In this document: in pieces, positions 1 through 9,359 of the stretch
Position numbering within the stretch: position 1 is the first letter of the stretch
Layout: every line of letters starts with the position of its first letter
Assembly: GCA_949825045.1 (NCBI GenBank)
Contig: OX463818.1
Coordinates: 28,970,906-29,034,905, forward strand
Direction of reading: 5' to 3'
DNA length: 64,000 nucleotides
Source of the DNA: Argyresthia goedartella
Taxonomy: Eukaryota > Arthropoda > Insecta > Lepidoptera > Argyresthiidae
Made by a program: the position numbers and the translations under genes
Notes under the pieces: model-generated
The model's input: only the letters and a program-made list of their open reading frames with translations
What the model was told of the DNA's origin: nothing
The model's database searches: none

Positions 1-1551
1 CTTGTCGGAATTGATGCGGTTAAGAAAGCAGTGCTCTCCATTTCCTCCAAAGCCGTGGGTGACGATAATATCTGCTCCAAAATGATCAGCAACGTACTTG
101 ACGAGCTTCTTCCAGCTATCACACATATAATAAACTTCTCTCTCTCCAATAGTTCCTTCCCAAATGTGTGGAAAAAAGCCTTAGTTATCCCATTACCCAA
201 AACATCAAATCCCTCCTCTTTTAAAGAGTTTTGTCCAATTTCCATTCTGCCTATCCTATCCAAAGTCCTTGAATCCATTGTCCATTCTCAGTTATCCTCC
301 TACTTATGCTCAAACAACTTGCTGAATCAACTGCAATCCGGTTTTAGGCCCGGTCATAGCACTGTCACGGCCTTGCTTAAAGTCACCGATTACATTCAGC
401 ATGCGATGGACGAGAAACAGCTCACTGTGCTTGCACTGCTGGACTTCAGCAGCGCCTTTAACTGCGTTGATTTCGATATCCTTGTTGAGACCCTGAAGTC
501 CTTGAATGTGTCCTCCGTCTCTGCTTGCTGGTTCGACTCTTATCTGAGAGGTCGCCAGCAACGTATTAGGTCGGAGGTGACTTCAACGGAGTGGTGTGAC
601 CTCGTTGCGGGGGTCCCTCAGGGTGATATTCTCTCTCCTCTTCTTTTCTCCGTCTTCATAAATTCCGTCTCGGATACTCTCTGGTCATCATACCATCTTT
701 ACGCAGACGATCTCCAGATTTATCGTCATTTTTCTCCCTGTGATATGGTGTCTGCTGTGGGAATGTTAAATGCCGATCTCGAGCGAATTAGGGACTGGGC
801 CACTTCTTTTGGACTACTTGTCAACCGTAGTAAGTCCCTGGCTTTGATTATTGGTTCCAGGTTTTCCCTTAACTTGTTACAGAATCTGTCCATTGCCCCT
901 ATAACCTATGATGGAACTATAATCTCATATAGTACTAAGGCCAAAAATCTAGGAGTTTTCTTCGATAACCAATTTTCCTGGTCAGCGCATGTCAGCGAGG
1001 TCAGTAGGCGAGTCTTTGCCACTTTTCACTCCCTCAAACGACTACAATACTTCCTGCCTCGTCAGACAAAAATAACGCTTGCCCAATCTCTTCTCCTTCC
1101 CCTGATCAATTACGCTGACGTATGCTGGGTGAGCGCGAATGAAGAGCAACTGAACAAACTCGAGCGACTTCAAAACCTCGGGATTCGGTTTGTCTTCGGC
1201 CTGCGCAAGTATGACCACGTCTCGGAGTTTCGCAGGGAGTTAAAGTGGCTCCCTATCCGTCTTCGTCGGGATTCTCATATCCTCATCTGCCTCTATAACA
1301 TCTTATTTAATCCTCGCTATCCTGTCTTCTTACGAGATCGTTTTGAATTTTTGTCCTCGGATAGGCCTCGGAGATCTCACGCTCGATCACTGCTTATAAC
1401 TCCGCAACACAATACAGCCACATATGAACATGGGTTCAGACTACGAGCTATCAGGCTCTGGAACAAACTTCCTAGCGCCATCAGAGACAGCCCGTCACTT
1501 TCTATTTTTAAAACTCGCTTAAAAGAACACTATCTTTCTCTTCCATACTAG
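1..1551 (+). CDS. LINE ORF2 reverse transcriptase, partial (NLR-A)
   Basis: C-terminal part of an ORF2 protein that would copy the element RNA at the nicked target site. The frame is open from the first base of the window to the stop at 1549-1551, about 516 codons, so the gene begins to the left. RT motifs appear in order: the SFKEFCPISILP block, FRPGHSTVTALLK, motif A LLDFSSAF, motif B GVPQGDILSPLLF, and the catalytic YADD of motif C. The C-terminal tail has the IRLWNKLP block common in insect jockey-like elements. No frameshift or stop is visible in this part, so the copy is fairly young or well preserved. The endonuclease domain is not in this piece. Confidence 0.88.
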   Translation, partial: LVGIDAVKKAVLSISSKAVGDDNICSKMISNVLDELLPAITHIINFSLSNSSFPNVWKKALVIPLPKTSNPSSFKEFCPISILPILSKVLESIVHSQLSSYLCSNNLLNQLQSGFRPGHSTVTALLKVTDYIQHAMDEKQLTVLALLDFSSAFNCVDFDILVETLKSLNVSSVSACWFDSYLRGRQQRIRSEVTSTEWCDLVAGVPQGDILSPLLFSVFINSVSDTLWSSYHLYADDLQIYRHFSPCDMVSAVGMLNADLERIRDWATSFGLLVNRSKSLALIIGSRFSLNLLQNLSIAPITYDGTIISYSTKAKNLGVFFDNQFSWSAHVSEVSRRVFATFHSLKRLQYFLPRQTKITLAQSLLLPLINYADVCWVSANEEQLNKLERLQNLGIRFVFGLRKYDHVSEFRRELKWLPIRLRRDSHILICLYNILFNPRYPVFLRDRFEFLSSDRPRRSHARSLLITPQHNTATYEHGFRLRAIRLWNKLPSAIRDSPSLSIFKTRLKEHYLSLPY

Positions 1552-1812
1552 ATTTATGTAGGTTTATTGCTTTGATATATATGTAGTATAATTTTGTCTA
1601 TTTGTATTGATATTATGTATTTATGTACATATTAGTAATTAGTTTATTATTTTAATATTTTTAACGTTGTGCACATAGGTCTACCCGTTATTTCATGTAT
1701 TCTGTCCATATTAGGTTTGCTGGAAGAAATCTCTTTTTAGAGATAAGCTCGCCTTTGTACACCTAGTTTCCATTTTGACGTATCTGTATCTTCTGTTTTT
1801 GTGCAATAAAGT

Positions 1813-1842
1813 ATAAAGATAAAGAAAGATAAAGATAAAGAT
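1813..1842 (+). repeat. 3' tail of NLR-A, AAAGAT-type repeats
   Basis: Imperfect repeats of ATAAAG/AAAGAT that start just after the AATAAA hexamer and mark the 3' end of the LINE. LINEs of this kind often end in short tandem repeats rather than pure poly(A). The last GAT may be shared with the flanking NLR-B sequence. Confidence 0.75.
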
Positions 1843-2274
1843 CTTAGTAGATCCAACGCTTTATTTCTAACTCCGTAATGATTTAGTTTCATTAGTAACA
1901 TGTCATGATCAACACAATCAAATGCCTTCGACATATCGCAAAAAACACCGATAGCATCCTGTGCGGCTTCCTGGGATGCTTTGTGGGATATAAGGATAAT
2001 ACCTGCATCCGTAGTCGATTTATCCCTAGTGAAACCGAATTGCTTGGCGTGGAGTTGTTTTGTACGGTTGAAGTGTGAGAGCATTTGATTGAGTATAATC
2101 TTTTCAAAAATTTTACTTAGTGCTGGAAGAACCGATATTGGTCTGAAATTTCGACGGATAACCCTTGTCTCCCGACTAGAACAGAGGTATAAGTTTACTG
2201 TGTTTCATGAGGTCTGGGAAAGCTCCATCATCAACACATTTATTAAATATATAAGCTAGGTGTGGGGCTATAAC

Positions 2275-2959
2275 CGCTTCTTCGCGCGAAGCACTCCCCG
2301 TGGGGGGCCTCCGAATGTGCGGCTTGCCGCCACGGCGCGCTTGCTCTCCAGAGCGCGGCGAGTCGCCTTACACATTATTTATGATGTAGGTACTTAAGAT
2401 TTCTGCTCGAAACTTTGTTATTATTAGAGATCGTAAACAAACGATTTTAATGGTCAGGCGTTGATGTTTTTAAGACTTTTTGTACAGTCCATACGAACTT
2501 GTAAACACAAACTTCGTGTGTAAAATGGACTAAGGTCAATATAATTTTATTTTATAAAAAAAGTAAATCTACAACCTACTTTTTTATGTATTGTATATGA
2601 TTCCTGTATTACATTAACATACGAAAAAAAAACTTGCATTTCTTAGATAAAAAATATTTATTTATAAGCTTACAAACTTTCGTTAGCATTTGCCAGTGCG
2701 CCGTAGTTATACACACTGTTTTTTTTCCAATGACACTACTCGTTGAATTTAGTGTGGCTGTATGAAAAAATAAAGCATAGTTCAAGCAGAAAGAGATAGA
2801 ATACGGTCCTTATGGATAAAGTGATTGGTGTAAAAGAAACAACATGATTTTGACACCGTGTCGTCACACAAAGCCTCTGGATACCTAGGTATCCACGCGC
2901 AATCGGAGGGTACAAATTCTTGGATACCTAGGCATCCATGCGCAATTCAGCGGATGACA
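2275..2959. mobile_element. Unidentified ~685 bp insertion in NLR-B
   Basis: Alignment by eye with the intact stretch near 27412-27490 shows NLR-B sequence stopping at about 2274 and resuming at about 2960. The insert has a GC-rich left end with small palindromes (CTTCGCGCGAAG, CCCCGTGGGG). The middle is AT-rich, and two copies of a near-palindrome lie close to the right end. No ORF was recognised. A non-autonomous DNA element or a SINE-like element is possible; the class is not determined and no clear target duplication was found. Confidence 0.5.
2879..2937. repeat. Two copies of a 16-bp palindromic unit
   Basis: GGATACCTAGGTATCC at 2879-2894 is a perfect palindrome. At 2922-2937 it recurs as GGATACCTAGGCATCC, and both copies are followed by similar bases (ACGCGCAAT versus ATGCGCAAT). 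The copies are offset by 43 bp and lie near the right end of the insertion. They could be subterminal repeats of the inserted element. Confidence 0.7.
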
Positions 2960-3231
2960 AGTATTATTGAACCAATGACTTTGACTGACATACCCCACAG
3001 GTCTTCAGTATTTTTTTAATTAAGTAATCTATACGTTTTAACAATATCCTGGGGACATACATGATAAAATTTAAAATCTACGTTACTACGTGCTGTTTTT
3101 TTAACAAAACCTCTGCTTCATATGGAGATGAATTTAGACGCTCTGTTGTGAGTAAGGGTGCATTGGTGAAGAATGTTTCAAAAGCTCGAGCTACCTCAGC
3201 GTTGGATTTAACAACATCATCACCTATTGTC

Positions 3232-4159
3232 TCAGTAACGCAGAAGATTATTTGTGAATGTGGTGTATGTTAAATAGTGAGTGAACATGGTTGACGCGTG
3301 TTATTGTAACGGTCGGTAGTTAGCTCCCATGTTACTCTGTAATTTTTTTATGACATATCGAGTGATTTTATGATTTCAGTGGCTTCACCTTGCAAAGATG
3401 CACGAAAATAATGAAATTTTTGAATATTATCTATCATTGTATTGTTGTGTATGAGTGACACGAATGTATCACTGAATTCAAGCCAATTGACGATCCGAAT
3501 GGCCGAGTCGGCAGTGATGCTGCCTACGAAACCAAGGGTCCCGGGTTCGAGTCCCGGTGAGGGCAAAAATTTGTTTGATGAGAACGGATGTTTGTACCCT
3601 AGTCATGGTTGTTTATCTATCTTAGTATAATATTTATCTATATGAGTATGTGTATCGTTGTCTAGTCCCCAAGATACAGGGAATCCTAGTTTGGGGCTTA
3701 ATAAATGTGTGTAAATGGTGTCCAAGGTATTATTATTAATCATGATATTCACCTGAGAAAAGTGGAAGGTCGATCGTTGGAAGTTTGATAAAAGCCCTTT
3801 TCGCACTTGCATCCAGAGTTGTTTGTACAGACCCGTCGACGACGGTGGTGGTAGATTCATTGTCTCATATCAGCTGCATGGCAAGCGCGAGCTGAGTTTG
3901 ATAATCCGATTCAAACTGCTCCCGCTCTTTCATTTGCTCTTCTGGAATGCCGACAATTTCATCGATTAAAGTCTGATTTTCGTCTTAAGCTTGTGGCAAC
4001 AACTTAAAGATTTCAAGGCGATTTTTAACCCGCAAAAGATCTAATTCTGATAATCCTTTTTGATTGGCTGAGGACAAAGAATCAAGGCAATTTTTTAATA
4101 TTTGATTTGTGTGTGGCTCGTCTTTTTTTGTTAGTATTGGCAAGTTCTGTTGAACTCAT
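3232..4159 (-). pseudogene. BEL-0: degenerate BEL/Pao gag remnant
   Basis: N-terminal half of an old BEL/Pao gag, unlike those of BEL-1 and BEL-2. The start is an ATG at 4159 (minus strand). Further along, the minus-strand translation gives a DUF1759-like core: KLPTIDLPLFSG around 3770, then WLEFSDTFVSLIH and LQGEATEIIKSL, and NYRVTWEL to RYNNTRQP near 3280-3340. Several stops and a frameshift interrupt it and a SINE sits in the middle. It is cut at 3231 by NLR-B. Its 5' leader was hit by BEL-1a, so any remaining leader or LTR would lie just after 17430. Confidence 0.75.
3491..3738 (+). mobile_element. tRNA-derived SINE
   Basis: Short retroposon with an internal RNA polymerase III promoter. 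The A box is TGGCCGAGTCGG at 3500-3511 and the B box is GGTTCGAGTCC at 3544-3554, followed by a tRNA-unrelated body and a TATTATTATTA tail at 3728-3738. The body from about 3650 resembles the 3' ends of lepidopteran SINE and RTE-type elements (recalled from general knowledge, not searched), and this is my main taxonomic clue. It splits the BEL-0 gag. The target duplication is not clear. It is not a working tRNA gene: the acceptor stem does not close. Confidence 0.78.
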
Positions 4160-4175
4160 CTGTTTCAGAGCGAGG

Positions 4176-4180
4176 GGTAA
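4176..4180. repeat. Target-site duplication GGTAA of BEL-1a
   Basis: GGTAA directly precedes the left LTR and recurs at 17426-17430 directly after the right LTR. The 5-bp duplication shows that both LTRs belong to one insertion and that the outer boundaries are intact. Confidence 0.9.
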
Positions 4181-4717
4181 TGTTTAATTGCACGCCTCAT
4201 CAACCGAACGGGCGTGGAATCTGGTAGGGTGGTTTTCACCAGGAGTATCACACGTGGTACTGACCTTTGACGCCGTAGACCGGAATTCGAAAGCTCAATT
4301 CGAGGCAGGAATACGGGATAAGGAGCACAAAGGGTGGGGGAAGAGGAGTCGAATCTTACTCTCGTCGTAGCCCGATGCTGTCGCCGTCGCTGCCGAACGC
4401 GACGAATTGGGGACCAAACCACTTCAAGCTTCACAACACGAAGCACTCACTCCGATGACGTGAATCTACTTATTCCCGACGATTGTTCCGTGCTTATTAT
4501 AATTAACACTCCGACCAGCCCCGACACCTGGGTTAGAAAATTATTACTACTGAAATACAGCCAAGGCCCGAACGCCATGTGCCGACATTTTTTCCCCGTC
4601 AAGCAAAGTAACTCTAACTCGTCATCTCGTTTCTATGCAAGTGACAGCTGCTAGTTCCGTTTCCGTTCCGAGTCGCGCAACAAGAGGAGGTGCGTTCCGA
4701 AGCATAAATATTAAACA
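4181..4717 (-). repeat. 3' LTR of BEL-1a
   Basis: 537 bp with the terminal inverted motif TGTTTAAT...ATTAAACA. Near its left end (the R/U5 side in transcript sense) lies an imperfect CACGCC...GGCGTG stem that is better preserved in the other BEL-1 LTRs. The paired LTR is 16891-17425. Confidence 0.9.
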
Positions 4718-4748
4718 GTCACCCGCCCGGACAGGCCCGAACCTATCC
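4718..4748 (-). promoter_or_regulatory. Hairpin and PPT position before 3' LTR (BEL-1a)
   Basis: The 31-bp spacer between the pol stop (4749-4751) and the 3' LTR. Other copies have ACAGG-N6-CCTGT here, followed by CCGGGCGGGTGAC; this copy has one stem change. Plus-strand synthesis is normally primed at this position, but there is no classic long purine run. Confidence 0.6.
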
Positions 4749-6420
4749 CTAATCAATAGGAAGGCGAGAAAGTGTTGCTGAGTTGAGTCCCCCACCTTGA
4801 CTTCTGCTGATCGAGGCGTGCCATCCCGACCCGTGTACAATTTGACGATCCGTCCTCGTCTCCATCTCAATGATGGCAGGTTCGCATCCTTAATCAGCAC
4901 CAAATCACCGACTTGAGGGGGGCTCGTCCGGTCAGTCCACTTAAGGCGCTGCTGCAAGATGTGCAAGTACTCAAGGGACCACCGTTTCCAAAAATCTTGA
5001 GCCATCTGCTGCAACATCTGCCACCTAGTTAACCGACTTAACTTAACATCATCGAATCGGTATTCTGGCAGGGCGTTAAGGGGCTGACGTATCAGGAAGT
5101 GACCCGGCGTCAACGCTTCCAAATCATTTGGATCCGAACTGAGCGGGCACAACGGACGCGAGTTCAGTGTCATTTCAATTTTATAGAACAGCGTCACAAG
5201 CTCTTCAAAGCGTAGAGAGGTCTCACCGATGATCCTCGTCAGGTGCGACTTAGCCGATTTAACCGCAGCCTCAAAAATTCCTCCCCAATGAGGACATCCC
5301 GGCGGACTGAAAACCCATTCAATCCCTCGTCGGGAGCAAGCCGTACCGATGGCTTCCTGGTTACCGTTCAGGAATTAAGTGACCTCCTGCAGATATTGCC
5401 TGGCTCCGACAAAATTTGTGCCGTTGTCCGAACGGATTAATGTGGGGAGGCCCCTTCGTGAGTCGAACCGATCTAGACATGCGATAAATGCCTCTGTAGT
5501 GAGGTCACTGACCACCTCCAAGAGGACTGCCTTCGTGGCCAAGCACACGAAGACGCACAGGTATGCCTTCACTAATCTGGCGTTCCGTAGCTGTGAAGAC
5601 TTGACCATGAACGGTCCCGCGGAATCCGTTCCGACACCCGCAAAGGGCCGGATTTCGTTAACCCTATCCGAGGGCAAATCGCCCATCTGGGGCTGCATCG
5701 TAGCCGCCTTGGCCCGATAACAAGGCAGGCACCGAAATACGACACTACGCACTAAGCGTCTTCCCGATAGAATCCAGAACTCGCGCTGGAGAAACGCCAT
5801 CAAGGCGTGGCATCCGATATGCCCATTCCGAATGTGTCGATCCTGTATCAACAGTTCGACCAACTTCCCTTTCCTACGGAGTAACAACGGGTGGCGAGCC
5901 GCATAAGGCAGGTTGGCATCCCGCAGCCGACCTCCTACCCTCAGCAATCCTTGAGGGTCAATAAACGGGTTGAGCCGAGCCACAGCTCCCTTCAGTTGGA
6001 CGCGTCCGCGTCTCAGAATGTCCAATTCGGACTTAAAGTGCACCGTCTGCACGTTCCGTACCAATGCGAACAACGCATGGTTCCGTTCCCGTGGTGTCAG
6101 GACCTGTGTCCGCACTCGATGCGCCTCAGAATTCCGACAATTCCGCGCAAATCGGCAGATCCAGGCGATCACATTGACCAGCTTGTCGAGCGAGCTGTAC
6201 CGTTCCAGCAGGCTGAACTCTTCTTCCGGCTCTGGTTGCGTCGTACAGACACCGACTGTCAAGGCGCCGTTCGCCGTGGTAACGCGTGGACTCATTGGCC
6301 AATCCGATTCGGCTTGAGTCAACCATTTTGGACCCCACCACAAGGGATGTCCAACCAACTCCGGAGCGTGACACCCACGAGACGCACAGTCTGCTGGGTT
6401 CATTTCCCCTGGAACATGTC
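4749..6420 (-). pseudogene. BEL-1a pol, 3' part: integrase and C-terminal domain
   Basis: Continuation of the BEL-1a pol after the BEL-1b insertion. From 6415 down it encodes the start of integrase, then the HHCC zinc site (HIRNGHIGCHALM to CLPCYRAKA). The DDE core follows with Asp in GTDSAGPF, Asp in IRSDNGTN, and Glu in GGIFEAAVK. The C-terminal DUF5641-like domain contains HFLIRQPLNALPEY and LKWTDRTSPPQVGDLVL. It is broken by one nonsense codon at 5375-5377 (TAA where copies have CAA) and a small deletion near 4780 that shifts the last codons. The TAG at 4749-4751 is the natural end. Confidence 0.88.
6416..6420. repeat. Target-site duplication ATGTC of BEL-1b
   Basis: ATGTC lies left of BEL-1b and again at 12169-12173 on its right. 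Removing the guest and one copy restores continuous pol coding sequence across the RNase H to integrase boundary. That proves insertion of one BEL-1 into another. Confidence 0.93.
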
Positions 6421-7012
6421 TGTTTAATTTCCCACGCCTACCGAACGGCGTGGAATCCTGAGGGGGGTGTGCCTTTGGCCGCACGTGAGAGAAAAGAATT
6501 GATGAATTTTGTTATTACCTTGTCACCGCAGACAGGATAGATTGAAGGCTCGATTCGAGACAGGGGAATGCGGGAGAGGAGACAGTTTTGGAATGGGAGA
6601 TGGGATCGAACCCTTGCCGTCGCTGTCCGACGCCGTCGCCGGCGCGCTGCTGGCGGCACGTGGAGTCGCCGCCGATACGACTATGTGCTTCACAACACAA
6701 ATCACTTGACCGCTGACGCGAATCTAATTACAATCAATAGCCCGACGCTATGAGGTAGATTTACACTCCGACCAGGCCCGATGCCTGTATGATAATTGGT
6801 ACACCGAAATACCATCAAGGCCATGGGGCCCGAGCCGCCATGTTATTCTCCCCGACGAGAAAAAGACCAGGAGTAAAGATAACCTCCAATTTTACATCTC
6901 GTTCCGGTACGAGTGACATCTGCGGTCCGTTTTCGCTAGTGATGTCTCGATTACTCGCGATCGATTCGCGCAACAAAAAACCGGTGCGTTTTTGACGCAT
7001 AAATATTAAACA
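6421..7012 (-). repeat. 3' LTR of BEL-1b
   Basis: 592 bp, TGTTTAAT to ATTAAACA. A stem CCACGCC-TACCGAAC-GGCGTGG lies at the left terminus, which is the end of the LTR in transcript sense. It is about 55 bp longer than the BEL-1a LTR, so LTR length varies within the family. Confidence 0.92.
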
Positions 7013-7043
7013 GTCACCCGCCCGGACAGGCCCGAACCTGTCC
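7013..7043 (-). promoter_or_regulatory. Hairpin and PPT position before 3' LTR (BEL-1b)
   Basis: Spacer from the pol stop (7044-7046) to the LTR with an intact ACAGG-TTCGGG-CCTGT hairpin and CCGGGCGGGTGAC on the minus strand. It is the same layout as BEL-1c. Confidence 0.62.
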
Positions 7044-9356
7044 CTAATCAATAGGAAGGCGAGAAAGTGTTGCGACCGCTCTCTTGAGGACCGAGTCCCC
7101 CACCCTGACTTCTGCTGATCGAGGCGTGCCATCCCGACCCGTGTACAAATTGACGATCCGTCCTCGTCTCCATCTCAATGATGGCAGGTTTGCATCCTTA
7201 ATCAGCACCAAATCACCGACTTGAGGGGGCTCGTCCGGTCAGTCCACTTAAGGCGCTGCTGCAAGATGTGCAAGTACTCAAGGGACCACCGTTTCCAAAA
7301 ATCTTGAGCCATCTGCTGCAACATCTGCCACCTAGTTAACCGACTTAACTTAACATCACCGAATGGGTATTCTGGCAGGGCGTTAAGGGGCTAACCTATC
7401 AGGAAGTGACCCGGCGTCAATGCTTCCAAGTCATTTGGATCCGAACTGAGCGGGCACAACGGACGCGAGTTCAGTGTTATTTCAATTTTACAGAACAGCG
7501 TCGCAAGCTCTTCAAAGCGTAGAGAGGTCTCACCGATGATCCCCGTCAGGTGCGACTTAGCCTATTTAACCGCAGCCTCAAAAATTCCTCCCCAATGAGT
7601 ACGTCCCGGCGGACTGAAAACCCATTCAATCCCTCGTCGGGAGCAAGCCGTACCGATGGCGTCCTGGTTACCGTTCAGGAATTGAGTGACCTCCTGCAGA
7701 TATCGCCTGGCTCCGACAAAATTTGTGCCGTTGTCCGAACGGATTAATGTCGGGAGGCCCCTTCGTGAGACGAACCGATCCAGACATGCGATAAATGCCT
7801 CTGTAGTGAGGTCACTGACCACCTCCAAGTGGACTGCCTTCGTGGCCAAGCACACAAAGACGCACAGGTATGCCTTCACTAATCTGGCGTTCCGTAGCTG
7901 TGAAGACTTGACCATGAATGGTCCCGCGAAATCCGTTCCGACACCCGCATAGGGCCGGATTTCGTTAACCCTATCCGAGGGCAAATCGCCCATCTGGGGC
8001 TGCATCGTAGCCGCCTTGGCCCGATAACAAGGCAGGCACCGAAATACGACGCTACGCACTAAGCGTCTTCCCGATAGAATCCAGAACTCGCGCTGGAGAA
8101 ACGCCATCAAGGCGTGGCATCCGACATGCCCATTCCGAATGTGTCGATCCTGTATCGACAGTTCGACCAACTTCCCTTTCCTAGGGAGTAACAACGGGTG
8201 GCGAGCCGCATAAGGCAGGTTGGCATTCCGCAGCCGACCTCCTACCCTCAGCAATCCGTGAGAGTCAATAAACGGGTTGAGCCGAGCCACAGCTCCCTTC
8301 AGTTGGACGCGTCCGCGTCTCAGAATGTCCAATTCGGACTTAAAGTGCACCGTCTGCACGTTCCGTACCAATGCAAACAACGCATGGTTCCGTTCCCGTG
8401 GTGTCAGGACCTGTGTCCGCACTCGTTGCGCCTCAGAATTCCGACAATTCCGCGCAAATCGACAGATCCAGGCGGTCACATTGACCAGCTTGTCGAGCGA
8501 GCTGTACCGTTCCAGCAGGCTGAACTCATCTTTCGGCTCTGGTTGCGTCGTACAGACACCGACTGTCAAGGCGCCGTTCGCCTTGGTAACGCGTGGACTC
8601 ATTGGCCAATCCGATTCGGCTTGAGTCAACCATTTTGGACCCCACCACAAGGGATGTCCAACTAACTCCGGAGCGTGACACAATTGACCTGACCGAAGGC
8701 GACCAGTATTGTTCCGACAAAACCGTTCACCTCAACCGGGTCCAACCGGCGGACCGTAGGTGCTTCCTCCACCTCCCAAAACTTCTGTATCACCTCCGAG
8801 AGTACAGAACCGAATAAGGGACTACGAGTCGCTAGGCGTGGGGCAGCCGGCATGACCGGACCCATTACCGCATGGCCCAGTCTGGTGTTGACCGAAACCA
8901 GACCAGTCGCCTGCAACACGTGGACACCTGGCACTAACAGGTATCCTAAGGCATCGACACCCAATAAAATGTCTACTGGGCCCGGAATGTCGAACTCCGG
9001 GTCAGCCAGTGACAACCCAGCGACCAACTGTCGCACAGAGGGCGACAACCGTACGTGAGAATGTGAGCCCATCACATTAGGCTTGACTAATGCCGTGACG
9101 AGAGAGTAATCCGACATACTCCCTTAAGGGAACCGACTTCCGTGTTTCCAATTCCCCGAATGGAATGTGGATACTCCCTTACCGAAATGCCCAACCGTCT
9201 TACAAGGTTGCACGAAACTAAGCACCCCTGGGCCCCCGAGTCCAATAGTGCTCGTGCCACACAAGACTTGCCGTCCGAACTCCACGCTATCACCGAGGCG
9301 GTGGGGAGCATGACCGTCTGTGGAGTGGCGGCACCCTGTAAGTGGGCGGCGTGTCC
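7044..9356 (-). pseudogene. BEL-1b pol: protease start and integrase, RT deleted
   Basis: From the amber codon leftward it encodes the aspartic protease region with the LLDSGAQGC active-site motif near 9240-9260. The sequence continues to the segment just before RT. At about 8683 it jumps to integrase codons (the CHAPELVGHP region), removing all RT and RNase H catalytic blocks. Integrase then runs well to a nonsense TAG at 7562-7564, keeping the HHCC site, GTDFAGPF and IRSDNGTN. A one-base loss near 7225 shifts the C-terminal domain. Confidence 0.87.
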
Positions 9357-9359
9357 CTA
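9357..9359 (-). promoter_or_regulatory. Conserved gag-pol UAG (BEL-1b)
   Basis: TAG on the minus strand in context CGC-TAG-GGA-CAC, the same as in BEL-1a and BEL-1c. A second TAG at 9372-9374 was created by the nearby deletion. The downstream codons lead in frame into protease. Confidence 0.7.

Larger units (their letters stand above)
1..1842 (+). mobile_element. NLR-A: jockey-like LINE, 3' part
   Basis: Non-LTR retrotransposon cut by the left edge of the window. It holds the reverse-transcriptase half of ORF2, a 3' UTR of about 260 bp, an AATAAA at 1805-1810 and a short A-rich repeat tail. The tail runs straight into an NLR-B fragment on the opposite strand, so NLR-A probably inserted into that copy; the other side lies outside the window. 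A second, more 5' piece of the same family lies at 46873-47845 on the minus strand. The superfamily call rests on RT motifs; the exact clade is uncertain. Confidence 0.85.
1840..3231 (-). mobile_element. NLR-B copy 0: CR1-like LINE fragment, interrupted
   Basis: Degenerate piece of the NLR-B family, which is also seen at 25781-29725, 34860-46167 and 61004-63720. On the minus strand, 2960-3231 encodes the region between endonuclease and RT. 1840-2274 encodes the first RT blocks, including a KQFGFTR-type motif and the VFCDMSKAFDCVDHD motif A. It is split by a foreign insert at 2275-2959 and has frameshifts and stops. Its 3' side is lost behind NLR-A. Its 5' edge at 3231 abuts BEL-0 gag, so it seems to have landed in that old gag. 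Confidence 0.8.

Noticed and set aside
3495..3570. Functional tRNA gene
   Set aside because: Boxes A and B are present, but the acceptor stem does not pair and the unit continues into a SINE body with a repeat tail.
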